NCBI GenBank assembly: GCA_035574175.1
Contig: DATLZB010000193.1
Location: 1-36,136, forward strand
DNA length: 36,136 nucleotides
Source of the DNA: DATLZB01 sp035574175
Lineage (GTDB): Bacteria; Pseudomonadota; Alphaproteobacteria; Rhizobiales; Hyphomicrobiaceae
Reading direction: 5' to 3'
Part shown: positions 24,839 through 33,071 of the stretch, one piece after another
Position numbering within the stretch: position 1 is the first letter of the stretch
How the letters are laid out: each line of letters opens with the position of its first letter
The notes under the pieces: generated by a model
The model's input: the letters and a program-made list of their open reading frames with translations, nothing else
Told to the model about the DNA's origin: nothing
Database searches by the model: none
Made by a program: the position numbers and the translations under genes

Positions 24839-27800
24839 GTGCTGGTAGGCTGGGCGATTGTTGCGCTCGCTGTCGCTTATGTCGGGCTGTTGTTCGTCAT
24901 AGCCTGGTTCGGCGACCGTCAGGCGCGCCCTGAGGGCCAGGACGGCCGCCCGCTCATTTACGCCCTTTCGCTCGCCGTCTACTGCACGTCGTGGACATTC
25001 TTCGGCAGCGTCGGCCTTGCCGCGTCATCGGGCTATGACTTCCTGCCCGTTTATCTCGGCCCCATACTGATGTTCACGCTCGGCGGACCGCTGATCGTGC
25101 GCATCGTGCGCCTGGCCAAGGGCCAGAACATCACGTCCGTCGCCGACTTTCTCGCCGCCCGCTACGGCAAGAGCCCTGCCGTCGCTGCCATCGTGGCGTT
25201 GGTCGCCGTAATCGGCGTTCTCCCCTACATCGCCCTGCAGTTAAAGGCGATCGTCATATCAACCGAGACGTTGCTTGCCGGTACGCAGCTCGCCACCACC
25301 GGCCCGCACCGGCTCGGCATGATCGAGACCGCGCTCGTTGTCGCGCCTGCGCTTGCACTGTTTGCCGTCCTGTTCGGCACGCGCCACATCGACGCGACCG
25401 AGCACCAGGACGGGCTGATGCTGGCCATCGCGGCCGAGTCGGTGGTCAAGCTCGTCTCTTTCCTGATCGTGGGCATTTTCGTGCTGTTTGCCATCTTGGG
25501 CGGGCCCGAGGGGTTTGAGCGGGTGGCGCGCACCAACCCCGACATCCAGGCAATCTTCGACCGGGCCTTTCACGGCGGCACCTGGCTCACCGTCACCTTC
25601 CTGAGCTTCGTGTGCATCATCCTCCTGCCGCGCCAGTTCCACGTCACCGTCGTCGAGAACCGCTCCGAGCGGGAGATCAGGCGAGCGGCGTGGCTCTTTC
25701 CGCTCTACCTGCTTCTCATCAACGTATTCGTCGTGCCGATCGCGGCGGCCGGCTTGCTGATCTTCCCGAAGGGTGTTGTCGACGCCGACATGTACGTGCT
25801 CGCCCTGCCCATGGTGGAGGGCTCGAGCATCGTCACGACGTTCGCCTACATCGGCGGCCTGTCGGCAGCCACCGCTATGGTGATCGTCGAGTCGATCGCA
25901 CTTGCCATCATGATCTGCAACGGGCTGGTCGTTCCCTTACTCCTGCGCTACCGGCTGATCGACCGCGAGATGCGAGAGGACCTGGCCGGCCCCCTGCTCG
26001 CCGTGCGCCGTGGCGCCATTTTTGCCGTCGTGCTGCTGAGCTACCTCGTGTATCGCGCGCTCGGCCAGTCGCAGGGCCTGGCCGCCATAGGCCTCGTCGC
26101 GTTCGCCGCCATCGCCCAGCTTGCACCCGCCTTCTTCGGCGGCCTCATCTGGCGCAAGGGCACCGCCCGTGGCGCCATCGCCGGCGTGCTGGCCGGCATC
26201 GCCATGTGGGCCTACACGCTGCTTCTGCCTTGGGTTGTGCGGGCGGGCTTTCTGGCCCCCGACATTCTGACCGAAGGCCCGTTTGGGATCGTCTTCCTGC
26301 GGCCGCAAGGGCTGTTTCTGCTCGACTTCGAGCCGCTGACCCATGGCGTGCTGTGGAGCCTCGCGGCCAACGTCACCGCCTACATCTTGGTCTCGCTGAT
26401 GCGCGCCCCCGAGCCGATCGAGCGCTTGCAGGCGCATGTGTTTGTGTTCGACGACCTGGTGCGGGCAACACCGGTACCAGCCTTCAGACTATGGCGCACC
26501 TCGATTACCGCCGGCGATCTGCAGTCGACGGTCGCCCGCTACCTTGGGCCCGAACGCGCGGAGCGCTCCTTCGCCGAATATGCGGCAAGCCGCAACCTGC
26601 GGCTGCGCCCGGACGCGGAGGCGGATATCCAGATCGTGCGTTTCTCCGAGCACCTTTTGGCGAGCGCCATCGGGGCGGCATCGGCGCGCCTGGTCCTGTC
26701 CCTCCTTTTGCGGCGCAGCAACGTCGGCAGCCAGTCCGCGCTCAAGCTGCTCGACGACGCCTCCGAGGCACTTCAATACAACCGCGACCTGCTGCAATCG
26801 GCGCTCGATCAGGTGCGCCACGGCCTCGGTGTGTTCGACAAGGACATGAGGCTGATCTGCTGGAACCGCCAGTTCCGAGAGCTTCTCAACCTGCCGCCTG
26901 AGCTCGGCCGGGTGGGCGTACCCCTCGAAGCGATCCTGCTGTGCTGCGCCGAGCGCGGCGATTTTGGCGAAGGGCCGGTGGACAAGCTCGTCGCCGACCG
27001 GATGACGCGGCTCGCCGTCCACAAGGAGACCTTCCAGGAAAAGTTCGACCACGGCAAACGCATTCTCGAGATCCGCACCGCACCCATGCCCCAGGGCGGC
27101 ATCGTGTGCACGTTCTCCGACATTACCGAGCGCGTTGCGGCAGCAAATGAGCTCGCCCGCGTCAACGAGAGCCTCGAACGCCGCGTGCGCGAGCGCACCG
27201 CCGAGCTGCTCGAGGTCAATCGCGCGCTCGCCGTCGCCAAGGCCAAGGCGGACGAGGCCAATCTCGACAAGACGCGGTTTCTGGCCGCTGCCAGCCATGA
27301 CCTCCTGCAGCCGCTTAACGCCGCCCGCCTCTACGCGTCAAGCCTCGCCGAGCGCCGGCTCGAGGCGGCCGAGGCCCAGATCGCGCGCAATATCGATGCC
27401 TCGCTCGCCGGCGTGGAGGAGATCCTGAGTGCGCTGCTCGACATCTCGCGCATCGACGCCGGCCGCTTCGAGGTCGAGCTAGGCCCGGTGCGGCTCGAAG
27501 ACCTGTTCGAGAGCTTGAAGGTCGAGTTCGAGCCAATGGCGCGCGAGAAGGGGCTGGAGTTCAGGGTCGTTCCGACCTCGCTGTGGGTGATGTCGGACCG
27601 CAAGCTGCTGCGCCGCGTTCTGCAGAACTTGGTCTCCAACGCGGTCAAGTACACACGCCATGGCGGACTGGTGCTGGGTGCCCGCCGGCGCGGCGAGCAG
27701 GTCGTCGTCGAGGTGCACGATACCGGGCCGGGCATCCCGAGAGAGATGCGCTCGCTCATCTTCAAGGAGTTCCATCGCCTGGAGGAAACGGCGCGCTCGG

Positions 27801-28366
27801 CGCGCGGCCTGGGCCTCGGGCTGTCGATCGTGGAGCGCATCGGTCGCGTGCTCAACGCGCCGATCTCGGTCGATTCCTCTGTCGGCCGCGGCTCGGTCTT
27901 CTCGATAACCTTGCAGCGGACCGCGCCGCAGGACTACGACGCGTCCGTCAGCGTCCTGCCGCCGCCCTCGGTGGGCGCGCTGCGCGGTTGCGTGACGCTC
28001 TGCATCGAGAACGAACCCGCCGTGCTGGCCAGCATGAAGACGATGCTGACCGGCTGGGGGTGCACGGTGCTGTGCGCCGAAAGCGGGGCACGGGCGGTGG
28101 CGGTGCTGGAGGAGAGCGGCCTCGTCCCCGACATTATCCTCGCCGACTATCATCTCGATGACGGTACCGGCCTTGAAGCCATTGCCGAGGTTCGCCGCGC
28201 CGCCGGCGCGGATATACCGGCCGTGATCATAACGGCCGACCATTCACCCGAGGTGCAGCGCGCCGCCCGCCAGGCCGACTACGTGCTGTTGCGCAAGCCG
28301 CTCAAGGTTGCGGCGCTCCGCTCGGTGTTGAGCCAGCGCGCCATGCGCCGCCCAGCCGCGGAGTAA
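24839..28366 (+). CDS. sodium:solute symporter-fused hybrid histidine kinase, CrbS/MxtR-like
   Basis: Membrane sensor of about 1175 residues. The N-terminal ~490 residues are an SSS-family symporter domain with many hydrophobic helices (start LVGWAIVALAVAYVGLLFV; SWTFFGSVGL; VADFLAARYGKSP). A linker leads to a PAS domain (about 650-760), a coiled coil, then HisKA with His820 in ASHDLLQPLNAARL, the HATPase with Asn934 (SNAVKYT), DTGPGI and GLGLGLS, and a C-terminal receiver with Asp1103 (ADYHLDD). The family (CrbS, MxtR, CbrA relatives) senses carbon status and controls acetate use with an orphan LuxR regulator. The frame is open to a TTG at 24617 and an ATG at 24632, but that stretch is not protein-like; GTG 24839 matches the expected domain start. 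Confidence 0.88.
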   Translation: MLVGWAIVALAVAYVGLLFVIAWFGDRQARPEGQDGRPLIYALSLAVYCTSWTFFGSVGLAASSGYDFLPVYLGPILMFTLGGPLIVRIVRLAKGQNITSVADFLAARYGKSPAVAAIVALVAVIGVLPYIALQLKAIVISTETLLAGTQLATTGPHRLGMIETALVVAPALALFAVLFGTRHIDATEHQDGLMLAIAAESVVKLVSFLIVGIFVLFAILGGPEGFERVARTNPDIQAIFDRAFHGGTWLTVTFLSFVCIILLPRQFHVTVVENRSEREIRRAAWLFPLYLLLINVFVVPIAAAGLLIFPKGVVDADMYVLALPMVEGSSIVTTFAYIGGLSAATAMVIVESIALAIMICNGLVVPLLLRYRLIDREMREDLAGPLLAVRRGAIFAVVLLSYLVYRALGQSQGLAAIGLVAFAAIAQLAPAFFGGLIWRKGTARGAIAGVLAGIAMWAYTLLLPWVVRAGFLAPDILTEGPFGIVFLRPQGLFLLDFEPLTHGVLWSLAANVTAYILVSLMRAPEPIERLQAHVFVFDDLVRATPVPAFRLWRTSITAGDLQSTVARYLGPERAERSFAEYAASRNLRLRPDAEADIQIVRFSEHLLASAIGAASARLVLSLLLRRSNVGSQSALKLLDDASEALQYNRDLLQSALDQVRHGLGVFDKDMRLICWNRQFRELLNLPPELGRVGVPLEAILLCCAERGDFGEGPVDKLVADRMTRLAVHKETFQEKFDHGKRILEIRTAPMPQGGIVCTFSDITERVAAANELARVNESLERRVRERTAELLEVNRALAVAKAKADEANLDKTRFLAAASHDLLQPLNAARLYASSLAERRLEAAEAQIARNIDASLAGVEEILSALLDISRIDAGRFEVELGPVRLEDLFESLKVEFEPMAREKGLEFRVVPTSLWVMSDRKLLRRVLQNLVSNAVKYTRHGGLVLGARRRGEQVVVEVHDTGPGIPREMRSLIFKEFHRLEETARSARGLGLGLSIVERIGRVLNAPISVDSSVGRGSVFSITLQRTAPQDYDASVSVLPPPSVGALRGCVTLCIENEPAVLASMKTMLTGWGCTVLCAESGARAVAVLEESGLVPDIILADYHLDDGTGLEAIAEVRRAAGADIPAVIITADHSPEVQRAARQADYVLLRKPLKVAALRSVLSQRAMRRPAAE

Positions 28367-28391
28367 CGGCAGATAGCCTCGCCGCTGCCCC

Positions 28392-29051
28392 TCAGGTCAG
28401 CATCTTCTGCCGCAAGCCGTTGTCGAGTCGATTGATGGCGATGACCGCCTGCGTCCGGCTATCGACGGCAAGCTTCTGCAGGATGGCCGAGACATGCGCC
28501 TTAATCGTCGCCTCCGACACGCTGAGCTTGAACGCTATCTGCTTGTTGAGCAGCCCTTCGCCCAGCATCATCAGCACGCGCGCCTGCTGCGGGGTCAGCG
28601 TTGAGAGCCGCGCTGCCAGCTCGCTGGTCTGCGGATCGGCTGCACTGGCGAGCCCGATGCCGGGGGGCGTCCAAACCTCACCGGCGAGCACCTTGGCGAC
28701 CGCCGCCCGGATCTCCTTGGCCGGCAACGACTTCGGGATATAGCCTGCCGCGCCGAAGGCGAGCGCCCGCCAGATCGTGTGCGGGTCCTCGCTTGCCGAG
28801 ACGATGACCACCGGTATCTCGGGGTGCTGGGCGCGCAGGAAGATGAGGCCGGAGAAGCCCTGCACCCCTGGCATTGCCAAGTCGAGCAGAATGAGATCGA
28901 CGTCGCTGTCGGAGGCGAGCGTCGTGGCGATCTCGTCGAGCGAACCGGCCTCCAGGATTTCGACCGACTCGAAGGCCACGCTGAGCGCTTGGGTCAGCGC
29001 GTCCCGGAACAAAGGATGATCGTCGACGATGACGATGCGGTTGGCGGGCAT
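28392..29051 (-). CDS. LuxR-type response regulator, CrbR-like
   Basis: A 219-residue response regulator with an N-terminal receiver domain (acid pair Asp10/Asp11 in VIVDDHP, phospho-acceptor Asp57 in LILLDLAMPG, Lys in YIPKSLPAKE) and a C-terminal LuxR/NarL helix-turn-helix (LTPQQARVLMMLGEGLLNKQ, then SEATIKAHVS). It is tail-to-tail with the symporter-fused kinase, 25 bp between stops, and is the likely output of that kinase, as CrbR is for CrbS. In that system the main target is acetyl-CoA synthetase, which is not in the window. The start has an excellent GGGAGGA four to six bases before the ATG. A perfect palindrome lies about 50 bp upstream. Confidence 0.9.
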   Translation of the reverse strand: MPANRIVIVDDHPLFRDALTQALSVAFESVEILEAGSLDEIATTLASDSDVDLILLDLAMPGVQGFSGLIFLRAQHPEIPVVIVSASEDPHTIWRALAFGAAGYIPKSLPAKEIRAAVAKVLAGEVWTPPGIGLASAADPQTSELAARLSTLTPQQARVLMMLGEGLLNKQIAFKLSVSEATIKAHVSAILQKLAVDSRTQAVIAINRLDNGLRQKMLT

Positions 29052-29100
29052 GCGTTCCTCCCGGCGACGGCGCCGCCCATTGAGCCATGACCTGCCGCTG

Positions 29101-29116
29101 TCCCGACACGTCGGGA
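29101..29116. promoter_or_regulatory. palindrome upstream of the response regulator, TCCCGAC-AC-GTCGGGA
   Basis: A perfect 7-2-7 inverted repeat lies 50 bp before the response-regulator ATG (minus strand). There is no following T-run, so it is more likely an operator, perhaps for self-regulation, than a terminator of the upstream membrane-protein gene. No consensus was recognised. Confidence 0.4.
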
Positions 29117-29232
29117 TACGGCGTTTTGCTATCCCTATACTTCAGGCCCGCCGGAAAGGGAAAGCTCATCCCCGGTTTGGGTAATCCGCACGAGAACTGG
29201 GTGCCGCACCGGACCCGACTTCCCCTGCCGCC

Positions 29233-29601
29233 TCAGAGGCCGGCAAGCCAGAACACGAGCGCGACGAGCCACATGCCGAGCGCGATTTCCGCCGTCCACA
29301 GGGCAAAGACCAAGTAGGTTTCGCGCATGACGGCCGACGTCACCTGCTGCGCGAAGGCCGCGGGAGGCTTCAGTTCCTCAGGCAGATAGAGCCACATCTC
29401 CGTTCGCCGGTAGTTCTTTTTCAGTGCCTCCTGCGCCTTGAGCACCAGGATGCCGGTCATCATCAGTGTAAGGAGCCCCCCGGCTTGCATCGCCGCGCGG
29501 GGCTCGAACGACATCCCCACCATGACACAGATGATGGCGAGCAGGCCGAAGCTGCAGGCGCGGAAAACGATTTCGAATGCAATGCGGCGAATATGGTCCA
29601 T
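29233..29601 (-). CDS. small membrane protein of unknown function
   Basis: A 122-residue protein not recognised as a named family. Two hydrophobic segments near the N-terminus (about 14-32 and 38-55) form a hairpin, a charged cytoplasmic-looking part follows (EALKKNYRRTEMWLYLPEELKPP, about 58-80), and a last hydrophobic segment (about 95-120) ends the chain. The strongly patterned charged middle section and sensible codon use suggest a real gene. The start at 29601 has only a modest ribosome binding site. It lies upstream of the response regulator on the same strand with a 181 bp gap. Confidence 0.7.
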   Translation of the reverse strand: MDHIRRIAFEIVFRACSFGLLAIICVMVGMSFEPRAAMQAGGLLTLMMTGILVLKAQEALKKNYRRTEMWLYLPEELKPPAAFAQQVTSAVMRETYLVFALWTAEIALGMWLVALVFWLAGL

Positions 29602-29736
29602 GACAATGACCCCGGCAGCGCGCCAGCGACAGCGTCAACGCCCGGCTCCTTCGCCGGTTGCGCCCACCCTAGATGGAGCGTCTCTGCACTGACAAGTGCG
29701 CGCCTCTGTGCGTCACAAAAAGTTGCGCGCGCAGGG

Positions 29737-30060
29737 CTACAGGCCGCGGTCCAGGAAGTTGCCGACGGCGGGAATGGCGAGAAGCGCCGACCCGGCAAGC
29801 CAGATGAAGAGCGAGGTGTCGGTGGAGTCGGAATGGGCGCCAAGGAAGCGCTCGTAGACGGCGGCCGGGATGCCCGCGAGCATAATGGAGCCCGTCGACA
29901 GCATCAGAGCCGCGAAATAGAAGATGAGTGCCTCGCTGCCGAACAGCGGCACGTACATGAGCGCCTTGCTGAACACATAGGCGAGCGGCATCAGCGGATT
30001 ATGGATGCCGTTGACCATTCCGAAGAAGGCGATGCCGACGAAGTAGAGATTGCGATCCAT
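29737..30060 (-). CDS. small membrane protein of unknown function
   Basis: A 107-residue, strongly hydrophobic protein with about three membrane segments (roughly 5-22, 42-66 and 84-100). It starts MDRNLYFVGIAFFGMVNG and ends in a short polar tail. No family was recognised. It follows the YggT-like gene by 10 bp on the same strand and is almost certainly co-transcribed with it. An assembly or accessory role in the membrane is possible but nothing in the sequence names it. Confidence 0.7.
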   Translation of the reverse strand: MDRNLYFVGIAFFGMVNGIHNPLMPLAYVFSKALMYVPLFGSEALIFYFAALMLSTGSIMLAGIPAAVYERFLGAHSDSTDTSLFIWLAGSALLAIPAVGNFLDRGL

Positions 30061-30070
30061 CGTCCAAAGC

Positions 30071-30379
30071 TCATCCTGTGCCAGGTAGCGCCCCGAACAC
30101 CAGGAACATGTAGAGTAGCCCGACCCTCAACCAGAACAGCCACACGAAGCCGAACAGCCACACCACGACCGGCGCCGCCGCCTTCGGCGTGACGAGCGAT
30201 ACGACAGCCACGACCGGGTCCGTGATACGGCAGAAGAAGCGCCAGATGTAGTTGGTCGAATTGGCATCGACCATGAAGCCGAGCACGACACGCCCGAGCA
30301 GGGTGTACATCAGCGCCGCCAAGATGAAGTTTGGCAGATGGAAATACCACAGCGGCAGCAGTGCGAACGTCTTCTCCAA
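30071..30379 (-). CDS. YggT-like membrane protein
   Basis: A 102-residue protein with two to three membrane segments. The middle (WRFFCRITDPVVAVVSLVTPKAAAPVVV, positions about 46-73; trimmed motif RITDPV then TPK) resembles the YggT family, in which a similar ITDP-containing loop links two hydrophobic helices. YggT proteins are of unclear function, with links to osmotic shock tolerance and envelope homeostasis. It is the first gene of a two-gene unit with the 107-residue membrane protein. The assignment rests on pattern alone. Confidence 0.65.
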   Translation of the reverse strand: MEKTFALLPLWYFHLPNFILAALMYTLLGRVVLGFMVDANSTNYIWRFFCRITDPVVAVVSLVTPKAAAPVVVWLFGFVWLFWLRVGLLYMFLVFGALPGTG

Positions 30380-30642
30380 GGGGGTGCCCGGCTTCTAGTT
30401 CGTGTAGGGAGATGACTTGGCGACGGACGGAAGATAGCGCAGCAGCCGTCCCATAGCCAAATTAGTATAGGGGCTGACCTTCGCGTCCCTGCCACACCGC
30501 GATGTTGATCATCATCGGCGCCTTGCGCCACCAGCGCCAGCCACCCGCGCGGCCGCGCGGTTGGTCATCCAACGAGCGCAAATCTCACGATAGACGGCGC
30601 GAGATGGCGCGACACACCTTCCAGTGCCTGAGCTCAACGTCC

Positions 30643-30813
30643 TTAGTCTAGCCAACGGCGAATCAATTGGTCGAAGCTGGCAAGAACGCGAGGCACCTTG
30701 GCGATCCGGAAGTAGGCCCCGTCCGCACCAATGGCTTCGTTGACGCGAAGGTGCAGTCGCAAGAACAGACCCCGCAAGCCGAGCCCTTCCAGGGCAAGAG
30801 AGTCGACGGTCAT
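30643..30813 (-). CDS. possible small protein, 56 residues
   Basis: An ATG-to-TAA frame encoding an amphipathic, leucine- and arginine-rich peptide (LALEGLGLRGLFLRLHLRVNEA near the N-terminus, ASFDQLIRRWLD at the end; trimmed). Composition is more protein-like than other frames in this gap, but the ribosome binding site is weak and no family was recognised. It may be a real small protein, a gene fragment or chance. Confidence 0.28.
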   Translation of the reverse strand: MTVDSLALEGLGLRGLFLRLHLRVNEAIGADGAYFRIAKVPRVLASFDQLIRRWLD

Positions 30814-31006
30814 CCCGCGACCGCCGGATCCAGCCGCTTAAGCCTTGGTCACGAGAGCTTCGCGGCTCTTTCCCGTTCGCCCTGCTCGGCACCGCCTCGT
30901 ATCCGGTTCCTGTTGGTCGGCCCGCGGTTTCCCCCTTGGCTTTCGTTTGCTTTGACCGGTTCACTGGAGAACGTTCACCCCCAAAGCCGATGGCCATGCC
31001 GAGCCT

Positions 31007-31045
31007 ACGAAGAAACGAGCCCCGGCGCAGAGCGGGCCGGGGCTC
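31007..31045 (-). terminator. intrinsic terminator of the tad operon
   Basis: A perfect 10-bp stem, GAGCCCCGGC (31017-31026) with GCCGGGGCTC (31036-31045) and a nine-base loop, lies 43 bp after the tadC stop. On the minus strand it is followed by GTTTCTTCG, a T-rich though interrupted tract. Position, strand and stem strength fit termination of the pilus operon. Confidence 0.75.
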
Positions 31046-31087
31046 GACGCAACACAGACCTGAAAGCGGGCCTGACTGGGGCTACCG

Positions 31088-32065
31088 CTAATTGAGTTTC
31101 AGCACCTGGATCGCCGCCGGTCCCAGAATGACGATGAACAGGACCGGCAGAAAGAACACGATCATGGGGACCGTCAGTTTGGGTGGGAGCGCGGCCGCCT
31201 TCTTCTCCGCCTCCGACATGCGCATCTCCCGGTTCTCCTTGGCCATGACGCGCAGAGCCTGACTGACGGGCGTGCCATAGCGCTCGGCTTGGATCAACGC
31301 GGTAGCCACCGCCTTGACGCCTGGGATGCCGGTGCGCTGACCGAGATTCTCGTAAGCCTGCCGGCGCTCCTGAAGATAGGAGAGCTCGGCCGTGGTCAGG
31401 CTCAATTCCTCGGCAAGTTCCAGCGACTGGACACCAATCTCCTTCGACACTTTGCCGAAGGCCGCCTCAATCGACATGCCGGCCTGCACGCAGATCAGCA
31501 GCATATCGAGCGCATCGGGGAAAGCGCTCGAAATCGATTGCTGGCGGCGCTGGATCAGATTCTGCAGGAACATGTTCGGCAGATAGAAGCCCAGGAAGCC
31601 GGCACCCACCGCCATCATGACCTTGAGCAAGGGGGGATAGCTTAGGTTGGGGAGGGCGACGAACAGGTAGAAGAGCGCAACCAGCGTCACGATGGGAGGC
31701 ATCACGACGCGGAAGAACATGTAGGCGATAAGCGGCGGCTGGCCCCTCAGTCCCGCCATCTTCAGCTTCGCTCTCAGCTCCTCGGTCTCGAATTTGGAAC
31801 GAAGGTCGAGCGCATCGACAAGCTGCTGCATGAAGCCCTTGGGTGCCTGGCGCAGCTTGCCCTGCCCCTCGCGGCTCTTCAGCTCGGCGAGGCGCGCGGC
31901 CCGCATCTTGTCGCGTTCAATCGCCATAACTTTCATGCGCTGGTTGACGCGGTCGCGCTGCAGAATGGGCATGGCGATGGTGAGTACAGTGGCGAAGGCC
32001 GCGATCGAGGCGAGCGCCATCACGATGAGCTGCGGCCTCAGCACCATGTCGATGAAATCGAGCAT
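31088..32065 (-). CDS. tadC: Tad pilus inner-membrane platform protein TadC
   Basis: A 325-residue GspF/TadC-type membrane platform protein that works with TadB to pass assembly force from the CpaF/TadA ATPase to the Flp pilus. It has an N-terminal membrane helix (about 10-32), a charged cytoplasmic stretch, further helices near 115-135 and 145-165, the GspF domain (FPDALDMLLICVQAGMSIEAA, trimmed; RYGTPVSQALRVMA) and a C-terminal helix. The ATG is 7 bp downstream of the tadB stop. It is the last gene of the operon; no tadD or tadE-G follows, and a terminator hairpin does. Confidence 0.93.
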   Translation of the reverse strand: MLDFIDMVLRPQLIVMALASIAAFATVLTIAMPILQRDRVNQRMKVMAIERDKMRAARLAELKSREGQGKLRQAPKGFMQQLVDALDLRSKFETEELRAKLKMAGLRGQPPLIAYMFFRVVMPPIVTLVALFYLFVALPNLSYPPLLKVMMAVGAGFLGFYLPNMFLQNLIQRRQQSISSAFPDALDMLLICVQAGMSIEAAFGKVSKEIGVQSLELAEELSLTTAELSYLQERRQAYENLGQRTGIPGVKAVATALIQAERYGTPVSQALRVMAKENREMRMSEAEKKAAALPPKLTVPMIVFFLPVLFIVILGPAAIQVLKLN

Positions 32066-32072
32066 TTCGATC

Positions 32073-33071
32073 TCAGTACTTGAAGTTGATCATCTTGCGC
32101 ATGACGAAAATGCCGCACAGCATCCAAAGGCCAGCGCAGCCCAGCAGGAACAGGCCCACCTTGGTGGTCGCCAGCAGGCCGATGTACTTGGGTGTCGTTA
32201 TGTAAACCATGGAGCCAACCAGCGGGGGCAGCGAACCCAGCACGATCGCCGAGGTCTTGGCTTCAGCCGAGAGGGCGGAAACCCTAGCCTGCAAACGCTT
32301 GCGATCGCGCAGCACGCCTGAGAGGTTGCTCAGCGCTTCGGACAGGTTGCCGCCCGCCTGCTGCTGAATGCCGATGACGATGCCGAAGAACTTCACCTCC
32401 GGCAGCGGCATCCTCGTCATCATGCGCTCGAAGCATTCGCTCAGCGGGATGCCGACCCGCTGCTGCTCGACGATGTCGATGAACTCCTCGCGCACAGGCG
32501 AGGGACTCTCGCGTGCGATGATCGCCAGGCATTCGTTGAGCGGCAGACCCGATTTCACGCCGCGTACGATGACGTCGATGGCATTGGCGAACTCGTCAAG
32601 AAACTTATTCTGGCGACGCTTGATGATCTTGTTGAGCACCCAGTGGGGCAAGCCGAAGGTGCCAATGAAGGCAGTGAAGATGGGCACAATGGGCGGCGCG
32701 CCGGGCAGAAGCAGAAAGCTGGCGACACCGAAGCCGACGCCGGTAAGGGCACTCATGATCCAGTACGAGCGGGGCGAGATGTCGAGGCCGGCACGCTGCA
32801 GGCGGAGCCGCAGGGTCGTTCGCCGACTCGCCCGCTGACGGGACTCGAGTTCCTTGAGCGTGTCGGCAACGGCCTTGCGGCGGCTGGCACCCTGCTCTTG
32901 CTGCGCCTTGCGGGCGGCAGCGCGGGCGCGATTCTCCGTTATCCCCTGCAAGCGTTCCTCGACATGCTTCTCGCCCGACAGATACGGGTAAAGCAGCGCG
33001 TAGGCGATGCCGCCAACGGCAAGCGCGCCGAGCAACACCACGCCGACCTCGATCATCTCGCGATCAAGCAT
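32073..33071 (-). CDS. tadB: Tad pilus inner-membrane platform protein TadB
   Basis: A 332-residue GspF-type membrane protein, partner of TadC in the Flp pilus machine. It has an N-terminal helix (about 6-28), a basic coiled region (ENRARAAARKAQQEQ), two helices around 105-150, the GspF motif region (VIVRGVKSGLPLNECL; GGNLSEALSNLS) and two C-terminal helices. The frame extends upstream into the tadA end, but ATG 33071 opens the conserved protein. It overlaps the cpaF stop by 8 bp, so translation is likely coupled. Confidence 0.93.
   Translation of the reverse strand: MLDREMIEVGVVLLGALAVGGIAYALLYPYLSGEKHVEERLQGITENRARAAARKAQQEQGASRRKAVADTLKELESRQRASRRTTLRLRLQRAGLDISPRSYWIMSALTGVGFGVASFLLLPGAPPIVPIFTAFIGTFGLPHWVLNKIIKRRQNKFLDEFANAIDVIVRGVKSGLPLNECLAIIARESPSPVREEFIDIVEQQRVGIPLSECFERMMTRMPLPEVKFFGIVIGIQQQAGGNLSEALSNLSGVLRDRKRLQARVSALSAEAKTSAIVLGSLPPLVGSMVYITTPKYIGLLATTKVGLFLLGCAGLWMLCGIFVMRKMINFKY

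Larger units (their letters stand above)
30380..31087. other. 708 bp without a recognised gene
   Basis: No recognised gene, tRNA or repeat was seen. On the minus strand there are three short protein-like frames in different phases: 30643-30813 (56 residues), 30462-30581 (39 residues, TTG start, containing GGWRWWRKAPMMINIAVW) and 30395-30454 (19 residues, from an ATG, MGRLLRYLPSVAKS). They could be pieces of one or more decayed genes. A strong hairpin lies at the right end. Confidence 0.45.
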
